64,000 nt of DNA from Bryoerythrophyllum caledonicum (Eukaryota; Streptophyta; Bryopsida; Pottiales; Pottiaceae): positions 5,117,773 to 5,181,772 of the forward strand of contig OZ020524.1 in assembly GCA_963971425.1 (NCBI GenBank), written 5' to 3'. Shown in pieces: positions 34,907-46,621 of the stretch (position 1 is the first letter of the stretch; the number at the start of each line of letters is the position of its first letter). A program made the position numbers and the translations under genes. Under the pieces are notes generated by a model. It saw only the letters and a program-made list of their open reading frames with translations, ran no database searches and had not been told where the DNA came from.

Positions 34907-35339
34907 TAGGACTACATCAAAGATGGCATTTAGTGTAGTGGACACTAAATGCAAACCCATACACTAATTGTCAACTTTATAATTAGTGTAGTGACAAAAC
35001 TATACACTAAATGTCAACTACTACACTAAACGTTGATTCTAGTAAATAGTGGAATTTAGGTTTTTTTTAAATGTGGACATTTAGTGTATGAAACATAGAA
35101 AATGATTACGTGCACATTTTGAGCATCAAAGTAAAGAAGGTTACGGGTGCATTGAAAAAAAACAATTTGCAAACGAAAGATTGGAAAAAATATAACGTGG
35201 ATAAAGAACAAAAAAGAAATCTCAAAAGTAGAAAAAAATAGAATGTGCATATGGAAGGAAATGAATTTGCCTATATAAGATTGGAAAAATAAGAAATTGG
35301 AATTCAAAGGAAAGTGAGAGAAGAAAAATATATTGGAAA

Positions 35340-36110
35340 ATTAAAAAAACATAAAATAAATAAAAACTAAATAAATATTAAATAAACAAACATACAATAA
35401 ATGTTCATTAAGTAGAATATTGGATACTAAAATAATAAATATTAAATGATGAAATTGGTTAAAAACAAACATTAAATAATCATGGATCATGATAAATGAA
35501 TATATATCAAAATTAAATATTCACAAAACTAACAAATATACAAAAGAATTACATTATATTTTTAAAATATTTAAATATTCATAAAAATCATGATATACAA
35601 TCTATATTCATTAAATATTCACAAATATTCATTAATTATCTATTATGTACTAGCTAAATATTAACTAAATACTAAGTAAATATATATTAAATATATATAT
35701 TAAAAACTAATTGAATATCATTTAAATATGAAATACATACTAAGTGAATGTGAATCAAATATTCATTAAATATTCATCAAATATTCATTAAATATTCAGT
35801 TCATATTCATGAAATACGAAGTAAATGTTAATTACATATTTATTAAATATTTCAAAATATTCATAAATAGTCATGAAACATTCATTAAATACTAATTAAA
35901 TATTCATTGTATACTCATTGAATATTCATAAATTATCATTTACATATTTTTATATTATTTACATACTAATGAAGTATTAAATATGCATACATTATATGTT
36001 GTTAAAATATCAAATATTCAATATTTATATATAATAAATATAAATTTAATATTATATCAATATTATTTTAATATTATTTTAATATTATTTTAATATTATG
36101 AACTTCTTAA
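35340..36110. repeat. Very AT-rich degenerate tandem repeat (ATTCATTAAAT units)
   Basis: About 770 bp dominated by TAAATATTCATTAAATATTC-like units, ending in four copies of TTTTAATATTA (36055-36100). No gene. Such DNA is prone to unwinding and could act as a matrix-attachment region; function is inference. Confidence 0.75.
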
Positions 36111-36117
36111 AAAAAAA

Positions 36118-36270
36118 TTGTGCTACAGTAGGTGGTTGATTGGGAATTAAAACTAATTATCAATTGTTTTATTAATAGTGTACTAAGGTAGGTGGATGAT
36201 TGGGGACTAAAACTAATTGTTAATTGTTTTAGAAATAGTGTACTAAGGTAGGTGGATGATTGGGGGATAT
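36118..36270. repeat. Tandem repeat of about 62 bp, 2.4 units
   Basis: Units begin CTAAGGTAGGTGGATGATTG and contain AACTAATTnTnAATTGTTTT, repeated at about 36124, 36184 and 36244. Confidence 0.75.
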
Positions 36271-36275
36271 ATTAA

Positions 36276-37202
36276 CCCCTAAAAGACCAGAGTCTCCTTC
36301 GGGGGGATTTCTGATTTTGGGCAGGTTCCTAAAATTCGAAATAAATCCTTTTTCACTGAAATTTTTATTCTAGATTGCATATAATAAGAGCTTCGTGGAC
36401 ATATTTTTATTTTATTTTTTGGATTTATGGTTTGAAAGTTAGTACCACTTAAAGCCAAAAGTAGGGACATTGGGCACCTCCATAAAGTTTGACAAAAGTT
36501 TCTATTGACATTGAGATTTTTCACACATATAAAGAATATTTCTTTTTTTGGAAATTTTCAAAAAAAAAATCTTGTCTTTAGTGTAAAAAGGCATTTTATT
36601 CCAAGTCAAACATTTTCACACATTGTCGGGCAACGGGGGAAAAAAACTTCAGCTTTTCTACATAAAACCTAGAGATCTTCATATTTTTCACTTTTTATTT
36701 TTTCAACAACAATATGTAGTGAAAACCTTCTTATTGATCGTTTGGATTATCATTTGAATACATACGTAGTTCACAAAAAAATAAAACGTGAAATGGCAAT
36801 TTTTGAACCCTCCACTCCTTGCACACTTGTTTTGAATATGATACACCCCTTTTTTACCTCTAAAAATTGGTTTGTTGGGAAATAACATCATACTTAAGAC
36901 AATGGTAAAAGATTTAGACCTTGTACAATGCAAAAATTTGATACAAAGTGAAGTCAAAGTCTGCTCATCTACTCAACGCAGGGAAGAAAATGAACCATTG
37001 TTTTGACTTTAAACACTAAAATCTATCAATCCGTGCGGTGGATCGCAACCAAAATTTAGTGGCATGTTTATATAGAAGTATATTTAAAGATCTTACGGTT
37101 GAAAATCCAAAATTCACTTTAAAATGTGATTTTCATGTCTCTTTTTGGCAGTGGCAGTTTTGGACTGGTTTTAGAGCGAAAGTGGTCGTGGTCCTTTAGG
37201 GG
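36276..37202. mobile_element. 927-bp TTAA-flanked element, TIR CCCCTAAA
   Basis: The ends are CCCCTAAAAGACCA and the complement of CCCCTAAAGGACCACGACCA, each flanked by TTAA (36272-36275 and 37203-37206). A TTAA duplication with CCC-initial termini is the piggyBac-type signature. No transposase is present. Similarity to fragments at 33800, 41358 and 55185 makes it a multi-copy family. Confidence 0.75.
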
Positions 37203-37623
37203 TTAAATGACAATGGCAGCTAACACTAATTGCCAACTTATTCACGAATAGTGTACTAGGGTAATTTCACTATTCGTACCATTACACTAAATGCCATCTT
37301 TAGTGTACCTTTCTTTAGAGAGGTAGTAGGGCTCATCTAAGATGTAGAATATGGGCACCCTTTTGCAAGCATCCAATTCCCCATCTCCTGAATCTTTTTC
37401 CTATTGTAAGTTCCATCGCGACATGCATCCAAGTTGACTCTTGAGCGTTATGACGTTGAAAAAGATTGAAAAGTATAGGAAAATGACTTACTGGGGGCAC
37501 TTTGCCATGAGATTCTATTGGGGGAGCTTTCAAGTTGTGTCATCATCCAATTAGGAGATTCTATATGGAAGAACTTCATGCGTTTTTTTTCCCCAATGAC
37601 TGGTGTGCTGTTTCTTTTTTTAA

Positions 37624-38464
37624 CCCCTAAAGTCGAAAGCCCTCAAAACTACCAAAAACCCTCAAAACTGCCCTCTTTCAATGCAAGGTGAAAATTTTTA
37701 ACTTTTGACAAATTTTCGAGTATGTAACCGTAAGATCTAGTACCTAACTTGTACATGTACATGCATACCGAATCTTAGATTCAAATTCCTCTCCATTTGG
37801 GAGATCATAATGTTCAAAGTTGAAAAAAAAGATTTTTTCCTTGCTGTAGAATGGAAAACTAATGTTTTGGGGGCCAAAAAAACCAATTTTGAAAGGAAAT
37901 TTGACATGAGGCTCTTCAAATTCTTGTTCCTATGTGAGTAAGGAATATGTCCATATATTTTTTACCCTCATAGGACCTATAAAACCTAAAGAAATGCTTC
38001 ATTTTTCACATGGAGGTATGCTGAAATACAAATACAAATGCCCATTTTCAACAATTAAAAAGGCATGTAAAAAATTATCCGATTGAAAATCCAAAAGGTG
38101 AGATCATGCTTTACTACCTCTTTTACATGTACGAAAAACAAAATTCGAAAAAAAATAAAATCTCAATTTTTGGTGAATTTTTTAAGTTACTGCGATCTAA
38201 TTGATTTTGGGCAGATTTTGAGAATAATTGAGCATATACCGCAGTTCTGGGCAGATTTCAGCATGCCCTAACAGTGTTTTCAAACTTTGACCGTGAATAT
38301 CTCCTAAAGTATGAGGAATTTTGAAGCATGAATGGTGTCATTTTAAAGGTCTGGGAAAACTCTACAATCTGCAACGGTAATAACTCCATACGATCTAAAT
38401 TTAGTAACTGAGAGCCTGACCAGAGTCAGATCGACCACATTCTGGTCGATTTCGACTTTAGGGG
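37624..38464. mobile_element. 841-bp TTAA-flanked element, TIR CCCCTAAAGTCGAAA
   Basis: The 15-bp termini CCCCTAAAGTCGAAA are exact inverted copies, flanked by TTAA at 37620-37623 and 38465-38468. The paralogous site in repeat R copy 1 (8428-8431) has a single TTAA and no insertion, which fixes the boundaries and the duplication. No transposase is encoded. Confidence 0.9.
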
Positions 38465-38812
38465 TTAATAGTTGGATGGAACTCCGAGAGCTTATCCATT
38501 GACTTTTTGTTCAATAATGTGCAACCGCCGTAAATGATGTTGTATGCTGTTTCCTTGGCTCAATGTGATTGTCTCTTGTAGTCAAGGGCTGCTTACATAT
38601 TACCTGGTCCACTATTTCAATGAAAACATTAAAAAAAAAACACATTCAATTTCCTCTTGGTACCATTGGAAATAAATGTGACCACTTTTATAGATTCTCC
38701 TCAATCAAAATCATTTGAAGGAAAAGAATTGCAGAGCCATACCTTGTTTCTATGAAAGTGAGTGTAGCCTTACCAAAGAAATTCAACAGGCCAAATTACA
38801 ATCTATTGACGA

Positions 38813-39037
38813 ACTACACTAAATTATATGATTAGTGTCATGCACAGTAAGCGACTTGTAAATGCTATAAAGTTTTAGTTCTGATGAATATTTTTACCAA
38901 CTGTGTCTACAATGATCCCCCTCTTTGAATAAAACAAGTTTATGTGCTCTTAGTAAAAATCTTCATCAGAAGTAAAGACTTACAACATTTACAAGTCATT
39001 TAATGTGCATGACACTAAACATAAAATTTAGTGTAGT
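38813..39037. mobile_element. 224-bp foldback (MITE-like) element, copy ii
   Basis: ACTACACTAAA to TTTAGTGTAGT with complementary halves; present at the matching place in the other R copy (7860-8083). Confidence 0.7.
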
Positions 39038-39290
39038 GATTGCATGGTCACTAAAGGGTTATTTTCAAAACAATCTCTCCATTGATCTGCATAGCATTTG
39101 CAAGAACATACATGGATAGGAAAAAGAAATACGTGATAGGTACATGATAAAGAAATTCATGTCAATGGAGCATACAAAACATGAAAATTCTAGTCAAAGT
39201 CAACCGTCTCTAACAGATTTAATCAACTATAAATACTCTTCTAGTGTCTAATAATTTCTTGACACAATGGCACCTAGCAAAATGGTATCT

Positions 39291-41123
39291 TTACTCATCC
39301 TTGCACAAGTTATAATAAGCTAAGTTATGGATGCTACTAACTTATTGATCTTTTGTTAATTTATAACCTCTGCTAAGTTATAATCTCTATTGACGTGTAA
39401 CCTCTGCCAAGTTTTAACCCCAACTTAGTTTTTACCACCCCCATCCACTGGTGCCATTCTTAGCAATAACTTATATGAGGGATGATTGTGGTCACTTTCT
39501 TCAAGAAATTTGTTCCTCTTTATCCTTGTTCTTCATAATTTCAACAAACTCAACCATGCTTACTGAACACATTGAGCAACAACAAAACATGTGAAATAGG
39601 AATTTTTTTTCTTCTAAATTAGAGTTATTTGTAATGTCACTCAAAGTTGTAATAAGATACTCCCCTCCCTTTTTTTCTTCCCATTTTGAATCATTGAAAT
39701 ATGCTCTAATTAATCTAAGATCACCATAAAGAGAGAAAAACAACTAATAATCATGATATGTCATGTAAGTTCTTTCTTCAATCTAAGTGCTACTTAAACT
39801 TGAGTTTAGAGACCAACTTTGATTGAGTTGAAGGATTCTTATTGAAACACCACTCAATTCTTGAATGAATCCATTAATTATTTAGAATAACAAAATAGAG
39901 ATTAAAATGATAAAAAAGGGAGTAAGCTTATTAAAACTTTGAGTGATGACATACTCTAGTTTCTTTTAACAAGTAATCAGCCATGTCTCACAAAACTCGC
40001 TGAGCACAACATTCAAATTAGATGATACTCTCTTTCATAATACAATCTACTCATATACAAATTTCAATTATTTTCTTACAAACTAGTTCCAAACTTTGAT
40101 GTAATGAAAGGAAAAGAAGTGGGTTTGTTGAAAAGCTTACTTTCTCCGTCGGCGTATTTGTCAACTGCAAAAATACAATGAGAACATATTGTTTGTGAAC
40201 AAAGCAAACATAGGTCAATATAGGTTGTGGATCATATACAACACGCAATTAAGCAATTATGCACTTGGCCTTTTAAAAGTGCACTTAGTAACAATGGCGG
40301 CCAATGCGTTGAAAAAACCCAATTTGGTTTTTATTAATTCTTTTTTTTAGAAATAAAATTTAAGATCTAGGAACAATTTTCCGTATAACCAGAAATGTTA
40401 ATTTAACAAGCTTTTTTCTGGCATTTTTGACAAATTCAATATGGAACTTGGTTAGAATTTGATGAATATTTGTTTCATATTCAACATTATGTTTTTGGAA
40501 AGAAGCTTGTCAAGTACTGTATGCAATTACGTAAACTTGAACACTATACAGTAAATGCCAATCGATATGAATATATTACATATAGAACATGATACATAAG
40601 AGGAAGGAAATTAATATAATGCGTATATTCTTGTACTTGGTGATGTAATTAATCAATGGGAAAAACCTCTCGGATTTATTGGTAATTTGTCACCAAACGT
40701 CTTACATTACCCTTACAATATACTACTCTTGCACATACCCTACATGCCAATTACCAATTACCATACACTCATTGTAGTATCTTCCTCTACTACATATCAT
40801 TCAAGGGTGCTTGGAACTGGTAGTTGTCAATTTCTTTGGTTTGCATTGCAATATATTCTGATATGTAAGCCTTAGCGGACCGAAAGATTCAAATCTTGCT
40901 TTCAACTTGTGATCCGAATACATTTTGCCTTTTTGTCCGGAAAGCGCGAGTCATCGTTCTTTCTCTATCCATAAAAAATTGCATGCCTCATTCTCTATCC
41001 AGCTGTGGGTCCACCTGAGGACTCCTAGAATGTATCCATGCAATTTGCATACCGTTGTGCGGTGCGCCTTGTTTTGTCAACATTTTCCCCTCGCATGATG
41101 GGCCACTACCAACAAACCTTTAT
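39291..41123. other. AT-rich intergenic DNA, nothing recognised
   Basis: No gene or named repeat was recognised. A loose repeat of AAGTTATAA/TAACCTCTG occurs at 39310-39420. Confidence 0.45.
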
Positions 41124-41318
41124 CTAATGACTCCTTTGATTTATCCCATCTTCAATCACCTTCCCTACATAGAACGGTACACCACCTTCAACCTCAGCTC
41201 TATCAACGCTTAAGGCTACAAATTGTCCACAATTGTTATCAGATTGTGGATTGAATGGTGGAAAAAGGTCGTGATTAATTGGATACCTCCAAAAACCTGT
41301 TATGAAGGGCATATGCAT
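41124..41318 (-). pseudogene. Short coding remnant of unknown protein
   Basis: The minus-strand reading contains CGQFVALSVDRAEVEGGVPF followed by YVGKVIEDG. The pattern FVAL...PFYVGKVIE is like a segment I associate with plant transposon-derived or BAH-like proteins, but this is recollection of a pattern and not a secure match. It has no intact neighbours, and a TTAA element lies just to its right. Probably an exon or transposon remnant. Confidence 0.3.
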
Positions 41319-41357
41319 ATTGAAATTTCAATTAACATAAGTATCCGCTCGAATTAA

Positions 41358-41970
41358 CCCCTAAAATCCTAAGCGTTTTTTCATCAAGAAAACACCCCAA
41401 AATTGCCACAACAAAATAGTGGCAAAAACATCAAATTTTGACGTCTCATTTTGGACTTCCAACTGTAAGATCTCAAACCATGCATCTATATAAAGTCACC
41501 ATACTTTTATGCTGCAATCCACCGCACAGATAGAAACATAGTATTTGAAATTTAGAAAATGGTTAATTTTCTTTCTTGCATTTTGTAGGTCAACAGACTT
41601 TGACTTCACTTGGTATCAAATCTTTGCACTACACAAGGTCTAATTTGTTTACAATTGTGTTCAACATGATGTTGGTTTTATATTCACCAATTTTTAGGCA
41701 TAGAAACGGAGTGTAGCATATTCAAAATAATTGTGCAAGGAGTGGAAGTTAAAATCTTTTGAAAAATTACGATTACACGTTTTATTTTTTTGTGAACAAA
41801 GTATGTTGTAGTATGATAATCCAAACGGATGATAATAAGGTTTTCACCACATATTCTGGTTAAATTTTAATTTTTTAAAAATTTGAAGATCTCTGGTTTT
41901 ATGTAGAATATAAGTGCTCAACATGTGTGAAAATGTCTAACTTGGTTTAAAATGTTCCTTTTATACCAAA
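41358..41970. mobile_element. Truncated TTAA/CCCCTAAA element
   Basis: It starts TTAA-CCCCTAAAATCC and continues as the complement of the right two thirds of 36276-37202 (AATCCACCGCACAGA and the TTTTATGTAGAA blocks). The other terminus is missing. Confidence 0.7.
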
Positions 41971-42075
41971 TCCTAGATCTGGAGATCCTAGATCTTGAGA
42001 CTCCAGATCTGGAAACCCTAATTTATAAAACCCTAATTTTGGCGGTGCCGCCGTTTCCATGTTTGGAAAACTGAC

Positions 42076-42713
42076 CTCAGGGGTGTGCGCACGCGAGGGT
42101 GTGCGTACGCGGGGGTGTCTTAGATGGTTAGGGTTTCAAGTGCGCAAGGATAGTGGTGTCCATGGTGTGTTAGGGTTTCAAGCATGAGGTGTTAGGGTGT
42201 TAGGGTTTCGCCATGGGGTGTTAGGTTGTTGCTCCACGCAACGAGGCTGCTCCACCTTGCAACTAGGCCGCTGCACCTCGCAATTGGCTGCTGCTTCTAC
42301 TCCTCGTGCTAAACCTGCACGACCTAAATCCAAACAGCAGCCATGGGCTGTTGCGGCATAGCTGGAGCAACCGCCCCCTCCCTGCACCAAATCTTCCTCC
42401 TCACTTGGTCGTCTTGCTCTCCGCGTGGTCGTCTTGCTCTCCACTTGATCATTCTCCTCGCCGTCCTTGTTTGATCGTCTTCCTCGCCATCCTCACTTGG
42501 TCGTCTTCCTTGCCGTCCTCGCCTGTCGTCGACTTCCTCGCCTTCACCCACCTTCCCTCCCTCCTAGCCGCCACCTCACGCCTCCTCAGAACCCTATCTC
42601 TCTCTTCTAGTTCTAATCTCACCTCTCCTTCTAACTCTAACCCTCTCTCTCCATCCCCTTGCGCTCGTTGTCTCTCCCTCTCCCTCTAAAACTCCCTGCG
42701 TACGCACACCCCT
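42076..42713. other. GC-richer island, possibly bounded by inverted GTGTGCGyACGC motifs
   Basis: The left edge has AGGGGTGTGCGCACGCGAGG and the right edge the complement-like CCCTGCGTACGCACACCCCT. Between them is a CT-rich block with repeated CTCGCCGTCCTC/TGGTCGTCTTCCTCG units (42410-42540). No clear target duplication and no transposase. It may be a small element or simply a repetitive island. Confidence 0.35.
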
Positions 42714-42821
42714 CACGACCTTAGTCCACCACCAGGATACCCGGATGGTACCATGCCTTGTTGATACCTTGTTGTGATGATACCCTGCCCGGCAAATCAT
42801 CTGGAGTTGCTACGGTGTAAG

Positions 42822-42832
42822 GGGAAAAAAAA

Positions 42833-42864
<32 letters not shown>

Positions 42865-42871
42865 AAAAAGA
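42822..42871. repeat. A-rich homopolymeric tract
   Basis: Close to 50 bases of A with a few G. It could be a retroposed tail, but no source transcript is recognised next to it. Confidence 0.7.
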
Positions 42872-43204
42872 GTTTTTTTTTCATAGATTTGGGCGAAACG
42901 GAAACGCCTATAACTCATTTTTGACAATGCAAAACAGCTTGAAATTTTTTTTCCTTGTAGATTGGCTTTGGAGGTATCATTCACATTTTTTTCAGATTTT
43001 TTTCATTTTTTCTCTTTTTTCTAAAAATCGTCAAAAGTTGCTGAATTCACCGCAGTGAAGATTTGCAGAAATTCTTCCGATTTCCGAGATTCTAGCTCCA
43101 GCACCAAATCTGAATTTGAGTCATTACAATGATATTTTTTGATATTGAGTCCAACTAATGAAATGAAGTTTATGAAGCTTAGTTTCCATTCCAATTTGAA
43201 ATTT

Positions 43205-43340
43205 TTTGGCATTTCATCCTCTTTTTTCATCCTCTTTTTTCATCCTCATTTTCATCCATTGTGGTTTTCCATCTACTGTTGTTTTCATCCGTTGGTTATC
43301 ATCCTCTTTTTCTATTTTCATCCCCATCAAGATTTCTATT
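43205..43340. repeat. TTTTCATCC-based minisatellite
   Basis: Irregular tandem copies of TTTTTTCATCCTC and related units. Confidence 0.75.
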
Positions 43341-43596
43341 TTCAACCACCGTATGTATTTCATGTAGGAAACAATTTACGATGTGAATTTTAAGAAAGAA
43401 AGTGTTGGATGTTGTCTTTCATTATACAGAGGCGTACACCGTATTGACAATTATATATGTGTTGTGATCATGGTGAAGTTGCTTGCATCTGGCATCATGG
43501 CACCATCACTTCCAGTCAACATTATCCTTGGGAGCAATACGGTTGGTGGAGCGCGGTGGACGCGGCGTCGAAGCTAGTATTGTGGCCATGGAACAT

Positions 43597-43660
43597 GTTA
43601 AGGGAGTCGTTGTGGGAGTCGTTGTGGGAGTCGTTGCGGGAGTCGTTGCGAGAGTCGCTT
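43597..43660. repeat. 12-bp tandem repeat GGGAGTCGTTGT, about five units
   Basis: Five adjacent units with T/C variation at the last base. The readings through it (VVVG or WESL repeats) are not considered genes. Confidence 0.85.
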
Positions 43661-43699
43661 CACCACAGGATGATGAAGACTCTTGAGTCATACCGTACC

Positions 43700-44540
43700 T
43701 AGGCATACATGATGTTTAGATGACTAGTATAGTGTGATTCATATGTTCGCTTTAGAGATGGAATGTTTAATTATAGTATATGATATTTGTAGTATTCAAT
43801 ATTTATATTCTGTATGTATATATATATAATAAATATACAGTGCTAAACCACACACTTTATCATTGTATTGCGTACATTATCATTATATCTCCTAAAACAA
43901 ATTGTATTTGTAGCACGACACTGAAAATCATCTCATGAAACAAAATGTGTATAAATAGGTTCTTATAAATACATGGTCAATGTAATTTTGTACATGGAAT
44001 AAGAACAAAATGTTATAATCATATATTATGCATAATAATGAAAAGTATTCACTTAATAGGAGTAGATAATGTGCAAACAAATTCTGGTAATCTTGTCAAG
44101 GCAAATTATCACTTATAATCATGTTATTAGACAATCAATCAAGAGTCACAAACAAAGGATATCATGACTTTAAACTTCAATAGAGCAGATAATCATAATC
44201 TTTCTATGGTTACTGTTTTGTTTTAGTTAATGCATAAAGTATCATTAAATCTATCGTTCAAGATCGCCATATATAGTTTAATTAGTGCTATATCCTTTTA
44301 CTAACTAGAATTGGCTAATTTGGTGCATCAACTAGAAGGTACAAGTCATACTCTTTTTGATGGCCAATATAACCAAAATGGCGATTTATGTAGCAATGGG
44401 CATGATTCACGAACGTGAGATTTTATGGAGGAAAATGAAGAACTAAATTACATGAGAGATAATGTAGCCAACTCCAACTGTGATTGATAATTGTAAATGC
44501 ATATGCAAGCGACGATGACATGGGGAATGTTCACATGATC
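43700..44540. other. AT-rich spacer, nothing recognised
   Basis: No gene, repeat or regulatory element could be supported. Confidence 0.45.
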
Positions 44541-44764
44541 ACTACACTGATTTTGATGTTTAGTGCCATGGGCAGTAAATGACTTGTAAATACTCTAAAT
44601 TTTTACTCTTGATATAAATTTTTACTAAGAGCACAACAATCTATTCTACTCAAAGAGAGGGATCATAATGGACATGGTTGGTAAAAATATTCATCAAGAG
44701 TGAAAACTTATAGCATTTACAAGTCATTTACTGCCCATGACACTAAACATCAAAATCAGTGTAG
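44541..44764. mobile_element. 224-bp foldback (MITE-like) element, copy iii
   Basis: ACTACACTGATTTTGATG at the left is complementary to the right end, and the AATGACTTGTAAAT blocks are complementary. This copy lies outside the R repeat, showing independent mobility of the unit. Confidence 0.75.
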
Positions 44765-44777
44765 CACTTTCACAAGT

Positions 44778-45471
44778 TTAGTCGTAACTGATTTCCATGA
44801 ACTCCTCATAATTTACTTCGTCCTCGCACTCTTTCGCGAACTTGACGAGCAGCATCTTCACCTCCGCCTTCTTCACGTCAAACCGCAGCGCTCTCATTGC
44901 AAACTGAAACCATGGAGAGAGAATAACTACGACTATCAAACACACTTCCTACAGCAAACATATAGAGAGGGTGCAGATCCAGTGCACAAAACATGACCGG
45001 TCAGAACATCAATGCATCTCAGGCTAACACACGTTCGGAGGGACAAGATTATGTCCCATAATCAACAAGTTACGATCATCCTCTTTCATGATCATCCGAT
45101 TGAAAATGATCTCATCTCCACATTCATTAGAAAGGACTAGAACATTTTCAAGTTAGGGTCCAGTTGAAAAGCATAATCTGCTTCCGTTGAAAGCTAATTT
45201 TCCATGATTAAGGGCTACATTCAGATCACAAAGCCGTTGATTGATCATCCACTCGAAGAATTCTGAGATTACGTTATGAGATCTAGTCCATGGGAGAATG
45301 GGGTTGTACCTTGAGCTCACGGTCGTTGAGCTTTCCAACTTTGCGAAAGTCAAACAACTGGAACGCCATGCAAATTTCCTGCTTGTGCTCCTCCGTGATG
45401 CGGTGCAGGGCGTGCTTGCGAAGCACACGGTCCGTGAGGGGGGCGCCTCCCTTATATGATATTGCCAGAGC
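44778..45471 (-). pseudogene. Centrin (caltractin)-like EF-hand fragment, N-terminal half only
   Basis: Two exons join in phase 0. Exon 45471-45310 encodes DRVLRKHALHRITEEHKQEI then CMAFQLFDFRKVGKLNDREL, with donor GTACAA. Exon 44903-44778 encodes FAMRALRFDVKKAEVKMLL then VNYEEFMEISYD and a stop. The layout matches the centrin first lobe (EEqkqEIreAFdLFD..G.i...ELk / AMRALGFe.kk.Ev). Both calcium loops have lost most ligands: the first reads DFRKVGKLNDRE, the second lacks DxDxDG. The second lobe is absent, so at most a half-centrin is encoded. Upstream sequence before a possible acceptor at 45472 is unassigned. Centrins act at microtubule-organising sites and nuclear pores. Confidence 0.7.
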
Positions 45472-46621
45472 CTGTGAGGGAGATAGTTGAGGAGGCCTCG
45501 ACGGAGGCTACGAAGCTGCGAATCTCCTGCTGCAGCGCTCCAGATTCGCCATCACCAAACTCACTTACAACTGGTACTACGCAGCCAACAGGCCTGATGT
45601 TGAATGAGATTATCACCGACATGGGCTACCAAGAGGTATAGAACTCCGGACTCGCCTGTGGCCGCACCTGATCACAGCTACAACTGATACCATCCATACA
45701 TATAATTCCTGATCAGCTTCAGTGCCTCACAGGTCCAGCATTAGATGAAGACTGTCACCGACATGAACTTCTGATCACCGACACCTGATCACGGTTGGAA
45801 CGAGTAATTTTATGCATCAACTCGGGTGCCTGAATTGAAGGAGAGTGTGTGCGCTACCCAAGACAATGCGCTTCATCTATCCTTGCCCAGATAATGTCCC
45901 GGCGTCCCGCCAACCCTGTGATGAACATGGATCTGAGGCAGTTTGTCCGGTACCTGAAAAACAATCACGTAAGTTTAATTTTTTTGTCTCATTCCTACCA
46001 AGTGACCTTCCACGGAACGTGACTACTGGTATGAATGCGAAGATGACAATGAGGACTGTAGTAATCCGAACACCGCTGCTTTTTCGTTTCACGACCGGGA
46101 CTACAGAAAACGCTTCATTTCCAGTTATCGAAAGGCTGTGAACTGTTCGAGTTACGTTCTCACATGGTACGCAAGGTCACCTTCCAGGTCAGAGTTGGGA
46201 GTGCCTCACTGAATGCTACATGACACCAACATCAGCTTCTTGTGCTTTCCGGTGACAGTGTCCTGTGAAGCCCGTGATCCATCACTCGTTGAATAGGCCT
46301 CAAGTAGTTATCAGATGTCTCCTTTGACATCCCACAGTACGTCAGAGAGTCGGATTTGAAGAAAACGAATATAACTGCTTGAATCTAAACGCCGTTCTTC
46401 ATCAGTAATGTTGAAATCCTTCGTTTTTGGTTATCAAAAGATTGGAAACTATTTCGAGATGATGCAAAAGTTTACCTTCAGTGTAGCCTAGTGGTCCAGG
46501 TTGGGAAGTTTCGTTCCAGAAGTCAATCCTGGGACCATTGGTTCAGAGGAAAAAGTTGATCGATCGGCACCAATCGAAATCGGAAAGTCATATTGGAGAG
46601 ATATAAGCAATATGGTAAATT
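45472..46621. other. Spacer between the centrin fragment and duplication unit 2
   Basis: No gene was supported. A 98-codon plus-strand reading (45845-46141) is unrecognised. Confidence 0.4.

Larger units (their letters stand above)
34907..37312. mobile_element. 2.4 kb AT-rich element with TTTAGTGTA-type inverted termini, inserted in repeat R copy 2
   Basis: The left end shows AAAGATGGCATTTAGTGTAG and the right end its complement (ACTAAATGCCATCTTTAGTG). Repeat R copy 1 lacks this segment (contiguous near 8740-8760), giving an empty site. The interior is AT-rich tandem sequence (35340-36110) and another element (36276-37202). No transposase. The exact duplication could not be fixed; TA or TAG is possible. 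Confidence 0.6.
37313..39290. repeat. Dispersed repeat R, copy 2 (inverted), left-part homologue
   Basis: Complementary to 7606-8767, interrupted by the TTAA element at 37624-38464, which copy 1 lacks. Contains foldback copy ii. Confidence 0.85.

Noticed and set aside
42822-42871. Processed pseudogene tail
   Set aside because: No intronless gene copy was recognised on either side of the A tract.
44541-44764. Assignment of the foldback element to the CACTA superfamily from its CACTACA start
   Set aside because: The flanking three bases do not form a duplication and the other end does not give TAGTG consistently.
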